A stretch of DNA of 40,920 nucleotides from Geobacillus jurassicus NBRC 107829 (GTDB lineage Bacteria; Bacillota; Bacilli; Bacillales; Anoxybacillaceae), in NCBI RefSeq assembly GCF_001544315.1, contig NZ_BCQG01000033.1:1-40920 (forward strand). Reading direction: 5' to 3'. Each line of letters starts with the position of its first letter. Position 1 is the stretch's first letter. Below the pieces are notes generated by a model, which searched no databases, was not told where the DNA came from, and saw nothing but the letters and a program-made list of their open reading frames with translations. The translations under genes were made by a program, and so were the position numbers. Of the stretch, positions 23,433 through 30,941 are shown one piece after another.

Positions 23433-23487
23433 CGCCGCTGGCGCCACCGGGTGCGGCCGGGGCTTCTTTTTTAGCGGCGCTGTTTTT
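23433..23487 (+). terminator. Probable terminator after the 98-aa gene
   Basis: CGCCGCT pairs with AGCGGCG over a GC-rich loop that can pair internally, followed by TTTTTT at 23482-23487. Confidence 0.5.
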
Positions 23488-23553
23488 TCTTTGTTTCGTG
23501 CGCTTGTCTATACCAACTTCTTCTCTTCTTACATACACTTTTGGCAATCGACA

Positions 23554-23739
23554 ATGGATGCTAAGGCGAAGACCATTAATCATGGAAACGATCTTTCTCA
23601 TATAATGAAACAGATGACCCTGATCGCCAGCCAAAGTTATGCACTGCTTGAAAAAAGCAATCTAGCCGATTTTTGCCGCGAGGCAGAGGGGAGAAAAGCC
23701 ATTTGCCACGGGGATTACAACAGCAACGTTTTTGTCTGA
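23554..23739 (+). pseudogene. Relic of a CotS/YutH-type spore kinase-fold protein
   Basis: An open frame of 61 codons with no ribosome binding site. It ends SNLADFCREAEGRKAICHGD then YNSNVFV and a stop. The CHGDY..N pattern is the catalytic-loop motif of the aminoglycoside-phosphotransferase fold shared by CotS, CotI and YutH. Everything else of such a 340-residue protein is missing. It sits directly before a CotSA-type glycosyltransferase, as expected for a cotS/cotSA pair. Confidence 0.45.
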
Positions 23740-23767
23740 TTTCTTCAAAAGCGAGGGATAGAGAAAA

Positions 23768-24850
23768 ATGAAACAAACGATCGCCCACTTTCTCCATGAA
23801 AAAATGAAAATTAATCAGCGCTTTATTTACAATCAAATGGTTCATTTAAAAAAATACCGCCCGGTCATGATCGGATCGTTTGCCGATGACGGCAGCCATC
23901 CGTTTCCTTTGATCAACTATTATCATCTCAACGACATCAATCATTTCGGCCACTTCGCCAAAGAACAAAATATTGTCGCCATTCACGCCCACCACGGGAA
24001 ACATGCCGTCGAGATTCTCCCGATTTGCATCGCTCATGGCATTCCGCTTGTCGTCAGCATCCGCGGCCGTGATGGATCGGCGAAACATCACAGCCTGTGG
24101 CGCAATCAAACACGGTACAGCTTGCTCAAACAGCACGGGGCGCTCTTTCTTCCTGTCTGCCGCTACCTCGCCAATGAACTGATCATGCTAGGTTTTCCGC
24201 CGGAAAAAATTCATGTCCTCTACGGCGGCATCGAGCTCGATTTATTTCCATACCGAGAGCGGACGATTCCTGAAAGCGGAGACATCATCATACTCTCGAT
24301 CGGACGACTCGTCGAGAAAAAAGGCTTCTTAACGCTCGTGCGCGCCTTTAGACACGTGCATGCGGCGCATCCGCGCTGCCGCCTCCGCATCATCGGCAGC
24401 GGCAAAGAGGAAGAAAACATCCGCCGGCTTGTCAAAGAGTTGGAGCTCGATCCGTTTGTCGATCTGCTTGGCGCCATGGACGCCGCTTCGATCGCTCGCG
24501 AAATGGAGCGCGCTCATCTATTTTGCCTGGCGAGCGAGACTGCTTCTGATGGAGACATCGAAGGCATCCCCAACGTATTGAAAGAGGCGATGGCAAGCGG
24601 GCTGCCGGTCGTCTCGACAAACCACGCCGGCATCCCCGAGTTGATCGAACACAAGCGAACCGGCTATCTCGCGCCGGAAAAAGACGATCACGAGCTGGCG
24701 AACGGCATCCGGTTTTTTCTTGACCATCCAGAGCAAATTACGGAGTTTACCAAACGGGCGCGCAAAGTAATCGAACAGCGGTTTGATGTCGCCAAGCAAA
24801 TTAAAGAGCAAGAACGTTTGTATGATTGGCTGACAAAAAAAACCAGGTGA
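23768..24850 (+). CDS. Glycosyltransferase family 4 protein
   Basis: A GT-B retaining glycosyltransferase of 360 aa, cytoplasmic. N-terminal acceptor domain to about residue 165, then the donor domain with ILSIGRLVEKKGFLTLVRAF and the EX7E-type GIPNVLKEAMASGLPVVSTN segment. It is the first complete gene of the coat-polysaccharide cluster. The ribosome binding site is weak (GAGGGATAGAG). Sugar donor and acceptor are unknown. A bidirectional terminator overlaps its stop. Confidence 0.9.
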   Translation: MKQTIAHFLHEKMKINQRFIYNQMVHLKKYRPVMIGSFADDGSHPFPLINYYHLNDINHFGHFAKEQNIVAIHAHHGKHAVEILPICIAHGIPLVVSIRGRDGSAKHHSLWRNQTRYSLLKQHGALFLPVCRYLANELIMLGFPPEKIHVLYGGIELDLFPYRERTIPESGDIIILSIGRLVEKKGFLTLVRAFRHVHAAHPRCRLRIIGSGKEEENIRRLVKELELDPFVDLLGAMDAASIAREMERAHLFCLASETASDGDIEGIPNVLKEAMASGLPVVSTNHAGIPELIEHKRTGYLAPEKDDHELANGIRFFLDHPEQITEFTKRARKVIEQRFDVAKQIKEQERLYDWLTKKTR

Positions 24851-24867
24851 TTTGCACCTGGTTTTTA
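24837..24867. terminator. Bidirectional terminator between glycosyltransferase and uridylyltransferase relic
   Basis: AAAACCAGGTG pairs with CACCTGGTTTT around a five-base loop, with A-run and T-run on the two sides. It can end transcripts from both directions. Confidence 0.88.
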
Positions 24868-25026
24868 TTTTCCTTTCCAAACAGCGGAAAGGAGCGCCAT
24901 GTAACCGTCAGCCGTACCAATGTCAACCCGCGTTCCGGCGACGAGTTTCCCTTGGCATCCTTCCCCTGCCACCGGCAAGCTTCTTGTCCCATATCCAGCC
25001 GCGGGGATGGTTGCTTTTTTGACCAT
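24865..25026 (-). pseudogene. Internally deleted UTP-glucose-1-phosphate uridylyltransferase (ytdA/galU-like)
   Basis: A 53-codon frame behind AAGGGGGGAAG. It begins MVKKATIPAAGYGTRSLPVA, the nucleotide-binding start of UDP-glucose pyrophosphorylases, and ends AGTRVDIGTADGYMALLSAV, which resembles the family's C-terminal GxRxDIGxxxGY segment. About 230-250 residues in between are gone. The usual PKEM lysine and the sugar-binding part are missing, so it cannot be an active enzyme. It is divergent from the UDP-glucose dehydrogenase gene, the natural pathway partner. Confidence 0.8.
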
Positions 25027-25145
25027 CGCTTCCCCCCTTGTCTTTTTTATATCCTTATCGTATTCGCTTCCGAATGGCGGGGAAGTTTGTCCACTGAAAA
25101 TAGGCCGCCTCATTTCTAGCGTTTTAGGCGCTTGCCATGTAGCAA

Positions 25146-25170
25146 ACGAAGCTTGTCCGTTAATACGCTA
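25146..25170 (+). promoter_or_regulatory. Possible sigma-K promoter of the UDP-glucose dehydrogenase operon
   Basis: AATACGCTA (25162-25170) matches the sigma-K -10 CATAnnnTA at all but the first base, with AC about 14-15 bases upstream. It lies about 35 bases before the start codon. In B. subtilis the homologous ytcA-ytcB-ytcC genes are known sigma-K/GerE targets. Confidence 0.35.
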
Positions 25171-25206
25171 TAAAAGCCGGAGATTTCGCGAAGGAGGCCT
25201 ATGAGC

Positions 25207-26490
25207 ATGAATATTTGTATCATCGGCGCTGGCTACGTCGGACTGACCACCGCAGCTGTCCTTGCTGAACTTGGACATGAAGTGCATTGCATCGATCATG
25301 ATGAACGGAAAATCCGCCTGCTCAATAACGGAGAAGTTCCGTTTTATGAGCCAGGGCTTGAGGAATTGATTGTCAAAAACTATAATTATTTGACGTTCAG
25401 CGGCCGCTGGGATTACATCAAACGGGCGGCCGTCGTTGTCATTTGTGTCGGCACCCCGCCGCGGCCCGACGGCGGCACCGACTTAAGCTATATTGAAGCG
25501 GTGCTCGACCGTTTGGCAGCGACGATCGAATCGTACAAAACGATCGTCACGAAAAGCACCGTCCCACCGGGGACGAATGAATGGATGCGCGCCGAGCTCA
25601 TCCGCAAAGGAGTGAAACCGCAGTTGTTCCGCATCGTATCCAACCCAGAATTTTTGCGCGAAGGATCAGCCGTTTACGATATGTTTCATCCAAATAAAAT
25701 CGTCGTCGGCCTCGAACCGGATGATGACCAGTCGCTCACCGTCGTCCAAGCGATGTATGCCGGCATCAACGCCCCCTACGTCACCACGAGCCTGGCTGGC
25801 GCGGAACTGATCAAATACGCCTCCAACGCCTTTTTAGCGACCAAAATTTCCTTTATTAACGAAATGGCGCGCATTTGTGATGCGTTTTCAGTCGATGTCA
25901 ATGATGTCGCCCGGGGAATCGGCCTCGACCCGCGCATCGGCCCGCATTTTTTGCAGGCTGGCCTCGGCTATGGCGGTTCATGCTTTCCAAAAGATATAAA
26001 ATCACTGGAATATGTGGCGCGCTCGCGCCAAGTGGAGCCTTATTTGCTGCAGGCGGTGCAGACCGTCAACGACACCCAGCTTGATGTTTGCTTTCAAAAG
26101 CTCAATGAACAGCTTGCCCCATTGACTGACAAAAAGATCGCCGTGCTTGGCATCGCCTTCAAGCCAAATACAGACGATACGCGTTTTTCCCCCGCCGAAG
26201 CGCTCATCCGCCGATTGAGCGAAAACGGCTGCACGGTTGCCGCCTACGACCCGAAGGCAACGCTCTCGGAGCCGCTCGCCCATGTCACGCAAGTCCAGTC
26301 GGTGCACGAAGCGATCCAAGGGGCAGATGTCTTGGTCATCGCCACCGATTGGGACGAATTCCGCACGCTTGACTGGCCGCAAGTGAAAGCGGCGATGAAT
26401 GGAACGCTCGTGTTTGACGGCCGAAACTGTTTGGATCGCCATGCGGTCGAACAAAGCGGATTGCGCTACATGGGGGTGGGGTGCCCGTGA
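25207..26490 (+). CDS. ytcA: UDP-glucose 6-dehydrogenase (YtcA-like)
   Basis: Oxidises UDP-glucose to UDP-glucuronate with two NAD+. NAD-binding motif GAGYVGLTTAAVLAELGHEV at the N-terminus, catalytic cysteine C259 in GYGGSCFPKDI, and the substrate-binding FAT/KYASNAFLATKISF helix. Length 427 aa, normal. The start at 25207 gives the family-typical MNICIIGAGYVGL and a spacing of 9 bases to AAGGAGG; ATG at 25201 leaves only three. It overlaps the next gene by GTGA. In B. subtilis ytcABC act on spore-coat polysaccharide. Confidence 0.92.
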   Translation: MNICIIGAGYVGLTTAAVLAELGHEVHCIDHDERKIRLLNNGEVPFYEPGLEELIVKNYNYLTFSGRWDYIKRAAVVVICVGTPPRPDGGTDLSYIEAVLDRLAATIESYKTIVTKSTVPPGTNEWMRAELIRKGVKPQLFRIVSNPEFLREGSAVYDMFHPNKIVVGLEPDDDQSLTVVQAMYAGINAPYVTTSLAGAELIKYASNAFLATKISFINEMARICDAFSVDVNDVARGIGLDPRIGPHFLQAGLGYGGSCFPKDIKSLEYVARSRQVEPYLLQAVQTVNDTQLDVCFQKLNEQLAPLTDKKIAVLGIAFKPNTDDTRFSPAEALIRRLSENGCTVAAYDPKATLSEPLAHVTQVQSVHEAIQGADVLVIATDWDEFRTLDWPQVKAAMNGTLVFDGRNCLDRHAVEQSGLRYMGVGCP

Positions 26491-27443
26491 ATATTCTCAT
26501 CACCGGTGCGGCCGGGTTTATCGGCTCCCATTTATGTGAAAAACTGCTCGAAAACGACGAGCATCATGTGATCGGCGTCGACGGCTTCCTTGGACCGACG
26601 CCGGCGCCGCTAAAAGCGAACAACATTGCCCATTTGCAGTCTCATCCGCGGTTTACCTTTCTTAAGCTGGATTTGCTGACAGCCGATTTGCCGTCCTTGC
26701 TGCAAAACGTGGAAGCTGTCTACCACTTAGCCGGCATACCCGGCGTGCGAACGAGCTGGGGGACGGAGTTTGCCGCCTATGCCGCACACAACATTTCCGC
26801 TACCCAGCGGCTGCTTGAGGCGTGCAAAGACCGGCCGCTCAAACGGTTCATCTACGCATCAACCTCATCCGTCTACGGCGAGCGGAGCGGCCCGTTGTCG
26901 GAAATGCTCGAACCGGTTCCGCTCTCCCCGTATGGCATTACGAAGCTCACCGGCGAGCATTTATGCCGCGTCTATTTTCACGAATTCGCCGTACCGGTCG
27001 TCATTTTGCGCTATTTCACCGTCTATGGCCCGCGCCAGCGCCCGGACATGTCGTTTCACCGATTCATCCGCCAGCTGCTCGACGGCCAGCCGCTCACCGT
27101 GTTCGGCGATGGGACACAATCGCGCGATTTCACCTATATTTCTGACTGCGTTGATGGAACGATCGCCGCACTCGAGCGGGATGGCGTCATTGGAGAAACG
27201 ATCAATATCGGCGGAAAAGAACGAGCATCGGTCAATGAGGTGATCCGTCTGCTGGAAACGCTGACGGGAAAACAAGCGATCATTCAGTATACCCCCGCCG
27301 CCCGCGGAGAGCCGAAACAAACGTGGGCCGACTTGACAAAAGCGGGGCAGCTGCTCGGGTACAAGCCGGTTGTAACGCTTAAAGACGGCCTTCAAAAAGA
27401 GATCGAATACATCCGTTCACTGTACGAGGATGAGCATTCATGA
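26487..27443 (+). CDS. ytcB: NAD-dependent sugar epimerase/dehydratase (YtcB-like)
   Basis: Extended short-chain dehydrogenase of 318 aa that should epimerise the UDP-sugar made upstream. NAD motif ITGAAGFIGSHLCE, then SSVYGERSGPLSE and catalytic Y-x3-K in SPYGITKLTGEH. The GTG at 26487 (MNILITGA) is preferred over GTG 26481 because of a GGGGGTGGGG box upstream and the overlap GTGA with ytcA. The stop overlaps the next ATG by four bases. Substrate (UDP-glucuronate or UDP-glucose) is inferred from context. Confidence 0.92.
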   Translation: MNILITGAAGFIGSHLCEKLLENDEHHVIGVDGFLGPTPAPLKANNIAHLQSHPRFTFLKLDLLTADLPSLLQNVEAVYHLAGIPGVRTSWGTEFAAYAAHNISATQRLLEACKDRPLKRFIYASTSSVYGERSGPLSEMLEPVPLSPYGITKLTGEHLCRVYFHEFAVPVVILRYFTVYGPRQRPDMSFHRFIRQLLDGQPLTVFGDGTQSRDFTYISDCVDGTIAALERDGVIGETINIGGKERASVNEVIRLLETLTGKQAIIQYTPAARGEPKQTWADLTKAGQLLGYKPVVTLKDGLQKEIEYIRSLYEDEHS

Positions 27444-28594
27444 AAATCGCCTATATCTGCACAGAAAAACTGCCAGCCCCGGCAGTACGGGGCGGAGCCA
27501 TTCAGGTGATGATCGACGGGATTGCTCCATTGATCGCCCGCCGCCACGAACTGACGATTTTTTCGATCGCTGACCCGCTTTTGCCGCCTGAAGAAACAAA
27601 TGGAAACATCTGCTACATCCGTTTTCCGAAGCTGACATATGAAACTGATGTGGCACGCGCGCTCACCGCGTGCAAATTTGATGTCGTCCACGTCTTCAAC
27701 CGTCCCATTCCACTTTCAGATTACCGTACATCGGCGCCGCAAAGCGCCTTTGTGCTGAGTCTCCATAACGATATGTTTTCGCCGCTGAAAATCACAGCAG
27801 AGCAGGCGAAGCGGGCGCTAGACGCCTCCACCTTGCTGACCGCTGTCAGTGAATACATCAAACGGACGGTGACAAACCGTTACCCAGTCGACCCTCAGAA
27901 AGTAAAAGTCATTTATTCTGGGGTCGATGTTGCCCAATACATCCCCGTCTGGACGGAAGAGGGCAAGCGCATCCGCCAGGCAGAGCGCCAAGCATACGGG
28001 CTCACCGATAAAAAAGTCGTGCTGTTTCTCGGCCGGCTCAGCAAAACAAAAGGACCGCATTTGCTTATTCAATGCCTGCCACTTCTTTTAGCCCGCCATC
28101 CCGAGGTGGTGCTCGTCATCGTCGGCGGGAAATGGTTTAGCGACAGCAGCGGGAGCGAATACATCGATTGGCTGCATCAGTTGGCCGCGCCGATGACCGA
28201 CCGCGTCTTGTTTACGAATTACGTTCCGCACAGCCATATCCCAAAACTGCTCTTAATGGCCGATGTGTTTGTATGCAGCTCGCAATGGCACGAGCCGCTC
28301 GCCCGCGTCCATTATGAGGCGATGGCGGCAGGCATTCCGGTCGTAACGACCAACCGCGGCGGCAACGCTGAAATCGTCCGCCACGGCGAGACCGGCTTCG
28401 TCATCGATGACTACCAAAACCCGCACGCTTTTTTTGAAGCGATTGATTACATGCTTACGAACAGACGCGAAGCGGAAACCATGGCGAAAAAGGCAAGAAA
28501 ACTCGTTGAACGGCAATTTCAATTTCACCATGTTGCCAGGCGGTTTGAAGCGGTTTATATAGAAGCGCTTTCCTCCCTTTCCCCAAATCGATAA
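27440..28594 (+). CDS. ytcC: Glycosyltransferase family 4 protein (YtcC-like)
   Basis: A 384-residue GT-B glycosyltransferase, third gene of the ytcABC-type operon. It starts MKIAYICTEKLPAPAVRGGA, shares this N-terminal signature with the GT at 30942-32498, and has donor-side motifs LFLGRLSKTKGPHLLIQCLP and EPLARVHYEAMAAGIPVVTT (EX7E). Translation is coupled to ytcB (ATGA overlap). An IS1182-type end begins one base after its stop codon and supplies the terminator hairpin. Confidence 0.92.
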   Translation: MKIAYICTEKLPAPAVRGGAIQVMIDGIAPLIARRHELTIFSIADPLLPPEETNGNICYIRFPKLTYETDVARALTACKFDVVHVFNRPIPLSDYRTSAPQSAFVLSLHNDMFSPLKITAEQAKRALDASTLLTAVSEYIKRTVTNRYPVDPQKVKVIYSGVDVAQYIPVWTEEGKRIRQAERQAYGLTDKKVVLFLGRLSKTKGPHLLIQCLPLLLARHPEVVLVIVGGKWFSDSSGSEYIDWLHQLAAPMTDRVLFTNYVPHSHIPKLLLMADVFVCSSQWHEPLARVHYEAMAAGIPVVTTNRGGNAEIVRHGETGFVIDDYQNPHAFFEAIDYMLTNRREAETMAKKARKLVERQFQFHHVARRFEAVYIEALSSLSPNR

Positions 28595-28595
28595 A

Positions 28596-28655
28596 GGGGC
28601 TGACCCAAAAGTCCGCCGAAAAGCGGACTTTTGGAGCCAGCCCACTTTATTTTTT
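28596..28655 (+). terminator. IS-end hairpin acting as ytcC terminator
   Basis: CCAAAAGTCCGC pairs with GCGGACTTTTGG around cgaaaa, with outer pairing GGGCTG/CAGCCC interrupted by a small mismatch. TTTATTTTTTG follows on the plus strand. Confidence 0.75.
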
Positions 28656-28695
28656 GTTAAATAGAAGGTGATTCAACCTCCCTTGGGTTCCTCAT

Positions 28696-29348
28696 TTATG
28701 CCGTTAAGGACGGTTGTTTGTCCTTAGCGGCTTTTTTGAGGAGATTATGAGCAGCACAAATCAGCCCCCATTCGATGGAAACTTTTTGGAGGACTCGCAG
28801 GACGAAGCGGCGAAACCCGCGATTTTGCTTGATTTGCCCAAACACACTCCCAATGTCGGTTTTGCGTTGGCGGTGCCGTGCCTGTCCTTCTTCGCTTTCC
28901 AGCCGTTCACGAGCTTTCTGTTTCTGTTCGTGATAGACGGGTGTGCGTCCATACTTGGAAGTCGTGCAGGCCAAACGGAACGGACACCCCTCGCATTCGT
29001 GGGCATTGGCAGTGTTGGATGACCGAGGTGTATCCCGATTCTGTCGTCTGTTTCGAAGTTCCTGTACGGACCAGCTTTTTCCCGTTGGCACAAATCCAAA
29101 CGTCCTCTTCTTCCTTGTATGTCCAGTTCTGTTGATGGTGCGGGTTCTTCTTGGCTTTGCGCGTGTTCTCTTTCTCATTTCGGATGATACGCAGAGGTGC
29201 CTCCCCCTTTGCAGTAAGGAAGAAACGTCTCCATGGGGATGCGTTCAACCATCTCGTGAACCACGTGAGCCATGTTATCCGGCGGAATGAGATCGGCGAT
29301 GTTGCTTGGCAGAGAGAGGTTGTCCATGGTATACTGATCATGTTTCAT
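28696..29348 (-). pseudogene. IS1182-family transposase, broken
   Basis: The N-terminus from 29348 reads MKHDQYTMDNLSLPSNIADL then IPPDNMAHVVHEMVERIPME, typical of IS1182 transposases. After about 50 residues it hits a stop after YHPK. A second piece in another frame carries EEEDVWICANGKKLV, and a third (to 28696) carries the C-terminal QARHRQRKTDIGSVFGQIKQ and EWGLICAAHNLLKKA. The central catalytic part is deleted and at least two frameshifts are present, so it is inactive. Confidence 0.88.
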
Positions 29349-29439
29349 AAAAGAATCGCCCTTCTTTCGGTGATAGTTGTAATGGTGACTCTATTCTACC
29401 AGAAAAAGGGCGATTCTTCTATTTTGGCGTAAAAAAAGT

Positions 29440-29486
29440 GGGGCTGACCCAAAACGCGAGTGCGTTTTGGGTCAGCCCCTTTTTCT
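29440..29486. terminator. Perfect 18-bp hairpin at the right end of the IS1182 relic
   Basis: GGGGCTGACCCAAAACGC pairs exactly with its complement around gagt. It is flanked by a seven-A run and a five-T run, so it can terminate in both directions and shield the IS from outside transcription. Confidence 0.85.
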
Positions 29487-29559
29487 CTTTGCTTCGATGA
29501 AACCAACAATGCCGCTTCCTTGTCAGTGCATCCCCATTGGTGTGTTCCCCGCCGCACCC

Positions 29560-29697
29560 TAAAGGGTCGGTGATTTAACGGAACATGCCGTTCCCCAGCA
29601 GCGTTTCTCAAATTGAAAAACCTTGCAAATCCCGTCCTTCGTTTCAATTGAGAACCATTGATTGAAGAGGAACAGTTATTTTTTCACCGACCTTCTA
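29560..29697. repeat. 138-bp inverted-repeat (MITE-like) element, copy 2
   Basis: Ends TAAAGGGTCGGTGA (29560-29573) and TCACCGACCTTCTA (29684-29697) form an inverted repeat with two mismatches, TA at both ends. Total length 138 bp equals copy 1 (13661-13798). In reverse orientation the interior aligns too: GGTGAAAAAATAACTGTT versus GGTGAAAAAACAACCGTT, and TTCCGTTAAATCACCG in both. The inside can fold into a long hairpin. Confidence 0.82.
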
Positions 29698-29777
29698 ATT
29701 CATCGGCAGCTGCAGAGGCGTAGAAAAATATCCTGCATAAGTTAATGAGCTTACCCAATCCAATTCCCTTCTGAATA

Positions 29778-29786
29778 CATATCCTA
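29778..29786 (+). promoter_or_regulatory. Possible sigma-K -10 element of the cotS-type gene
   Basis: CATATCCTA matches CATAnnnTA exactly, 58 bases upstream of the GTG start. No convincing AC element at the right distance was found. Confidence 0.3.
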
Positions 29787-29844
29787 GTAGCAATCACACA
29801 TATTTCGCTTCGTCCATTCCCAAATACCCGACAGGAGGGATAGC

Positions 29845-30939
29845 GTGAAGAACATAGTCATTGAACCATGGCTCATCGATGAAACAACCTATGAATTTTT
29901 TGTCCCTGATTATATTATCCAGCTGGCAGAGGAAGTGCTGAAAAACTACGATTTATCTGTTCAAAACATGCAAATAGTCACGACAAAATCAGACAAAGGA
30001 GGAGCAATTTGGAAACTCGAAACAAAATCAGGCCCGAAAAGTTTGAAGCTGCTGCACCGAAGACCGACGAGAAGTTTATTCAGCTTAGGAGCGCAGGAAT
30101 ATTTAGCAGAAGTGCGCAAGGCAAGAGTGCCCCCGATTGTAAAAACAAAGGACGGAAAAAACTATGTTGAAGCGGGAGGAAAACTATGGTTTGTCGCGGA
30201 ATGGATTGAACCGTTGACGCCGGTTGCAAAGAATTTGGAAGGAGCAAAGCAGCTTTGTTATGCCCTTGGCGAATTCCATCGTCTAAGCAAAGGGTACGTA
30301 CCTCCCGAGCAAGCGGAAATGGCCTCGCGGCTGCACAAATGGCCGAAAAACTATGAAAAAATGATCACCAAAATGGACTGGTTTCGGAACATTGCCAAAT
30401 GGTACGCCGAAATGCCGGCAAGCCCCCCGTTATTAGAAGTAGTGGATCAATTTGAAGAACAAGCGCGGAAAGGCATGGAACGATTCCGACAATCCAGCTA
30501 TTTTGAATTCGTCAAGCAAGGAACGGCCAGTTGGGGGTTGGCTCACCAAGACTATGGCTGGTCCAACGGCCAAATGGGAGCCAACGGAATTTGGATTATT
30601 GACCTTGATGGAGTTGCCTTTGACCTTCCGATTCGTGATTTAAGAAAGCTCATTAGCGGCACAATGGCGGATTTATACAAATGGGATGCAACATGGGTGC
30701 GGGAAATGATTCTAGCGTACCATGAAGCGAATCCAATAACACCTGAATTATACGAGCTTTTGATGATTGACTTGGCCATGCCAAACGAATTTTATAAAAA
30801 CATCAAAGAAATCGTCTATGAACCGGAAATCTTTCTCAATGAACAAACAGCACAATTAATTCAAACGATTGTCGAAACCGACCAGTCGAAATGGCCTGTA
30901 TTGTCAGAAATCGAAAATGACTGGAAAGGGGTGGAATAA
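29845..30939 (+). CDS. cotS: CotS-family spore coat protein (kinase-like fold)
   Basis: A 364-residue protein of the CotS/CotI family, an aminoglycoside-phosphotransferase fold. Catalytic loop LAHQDYGWSNGQM (about residue 235-250) and the metal-binding IIDLDGVAFDLPIRD follow the expected order. CotS-type proteins sit in the spore coat; one relative (CotH is a different fold) phosphorylates coat proteins, but activity of CotS is unproven. Start GTG at 29845 behind ACAGGAGGGA. AT-richer than ytcABC. The downstream GT follows after two bases, as in B. subtilis cotS/cotSA. Confidence 0.85.
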   Translation: MKNIVIEPWLIDETTYEFFVPDYIIQLAEEVLKNYDLSVQNMQIVTTKSDKGGAIWKLETKSGPKSLKLLHRRPTRSLFSLGAQEYLAEVRKARVPPIVKTKDGKNYVEAGGKLWFVAEWIEPLTPVAKNLEGAKQLCYALGEFHRLSKGYVPPEQAEMASRLHKWPKNYEKMITKMDWFRNIAKWYAEMPASPPLLEVVDQFEEQARKGMERFRQSSYFEFVKQGTASWGLAHQDYGWSNGQMGANGIWIIDLDGVAFDLPIRDLRKLISGTMADLYKWDATWVREMILAYHEANPITPELYELLMIDLAMPNEFYKNIKEIVYEPEIFLNEQTAQLIQTIVETDQSKWPVLSEIENDWKGVE

Positions 30940-30941
30940 GC

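Larger units (their letters stand above)
28595..29480 (-). mobile_element. Decayed IS1182-family element (886 bp, internally deleted)
   Basis: Terminal inverted repeats of 16 bp (AGGGGCTGACCCAAAA at 28595-28610 and its complement at 29465-29480) bound a broken transposase on the minus strand. Full members of this family are about 1.6-1.8 kb, so roughly half is missing. Each end also folds into a long hairpin. The left end follows the ytcC stop directly. No clear target duplication is seen. Confidence 0.85.
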
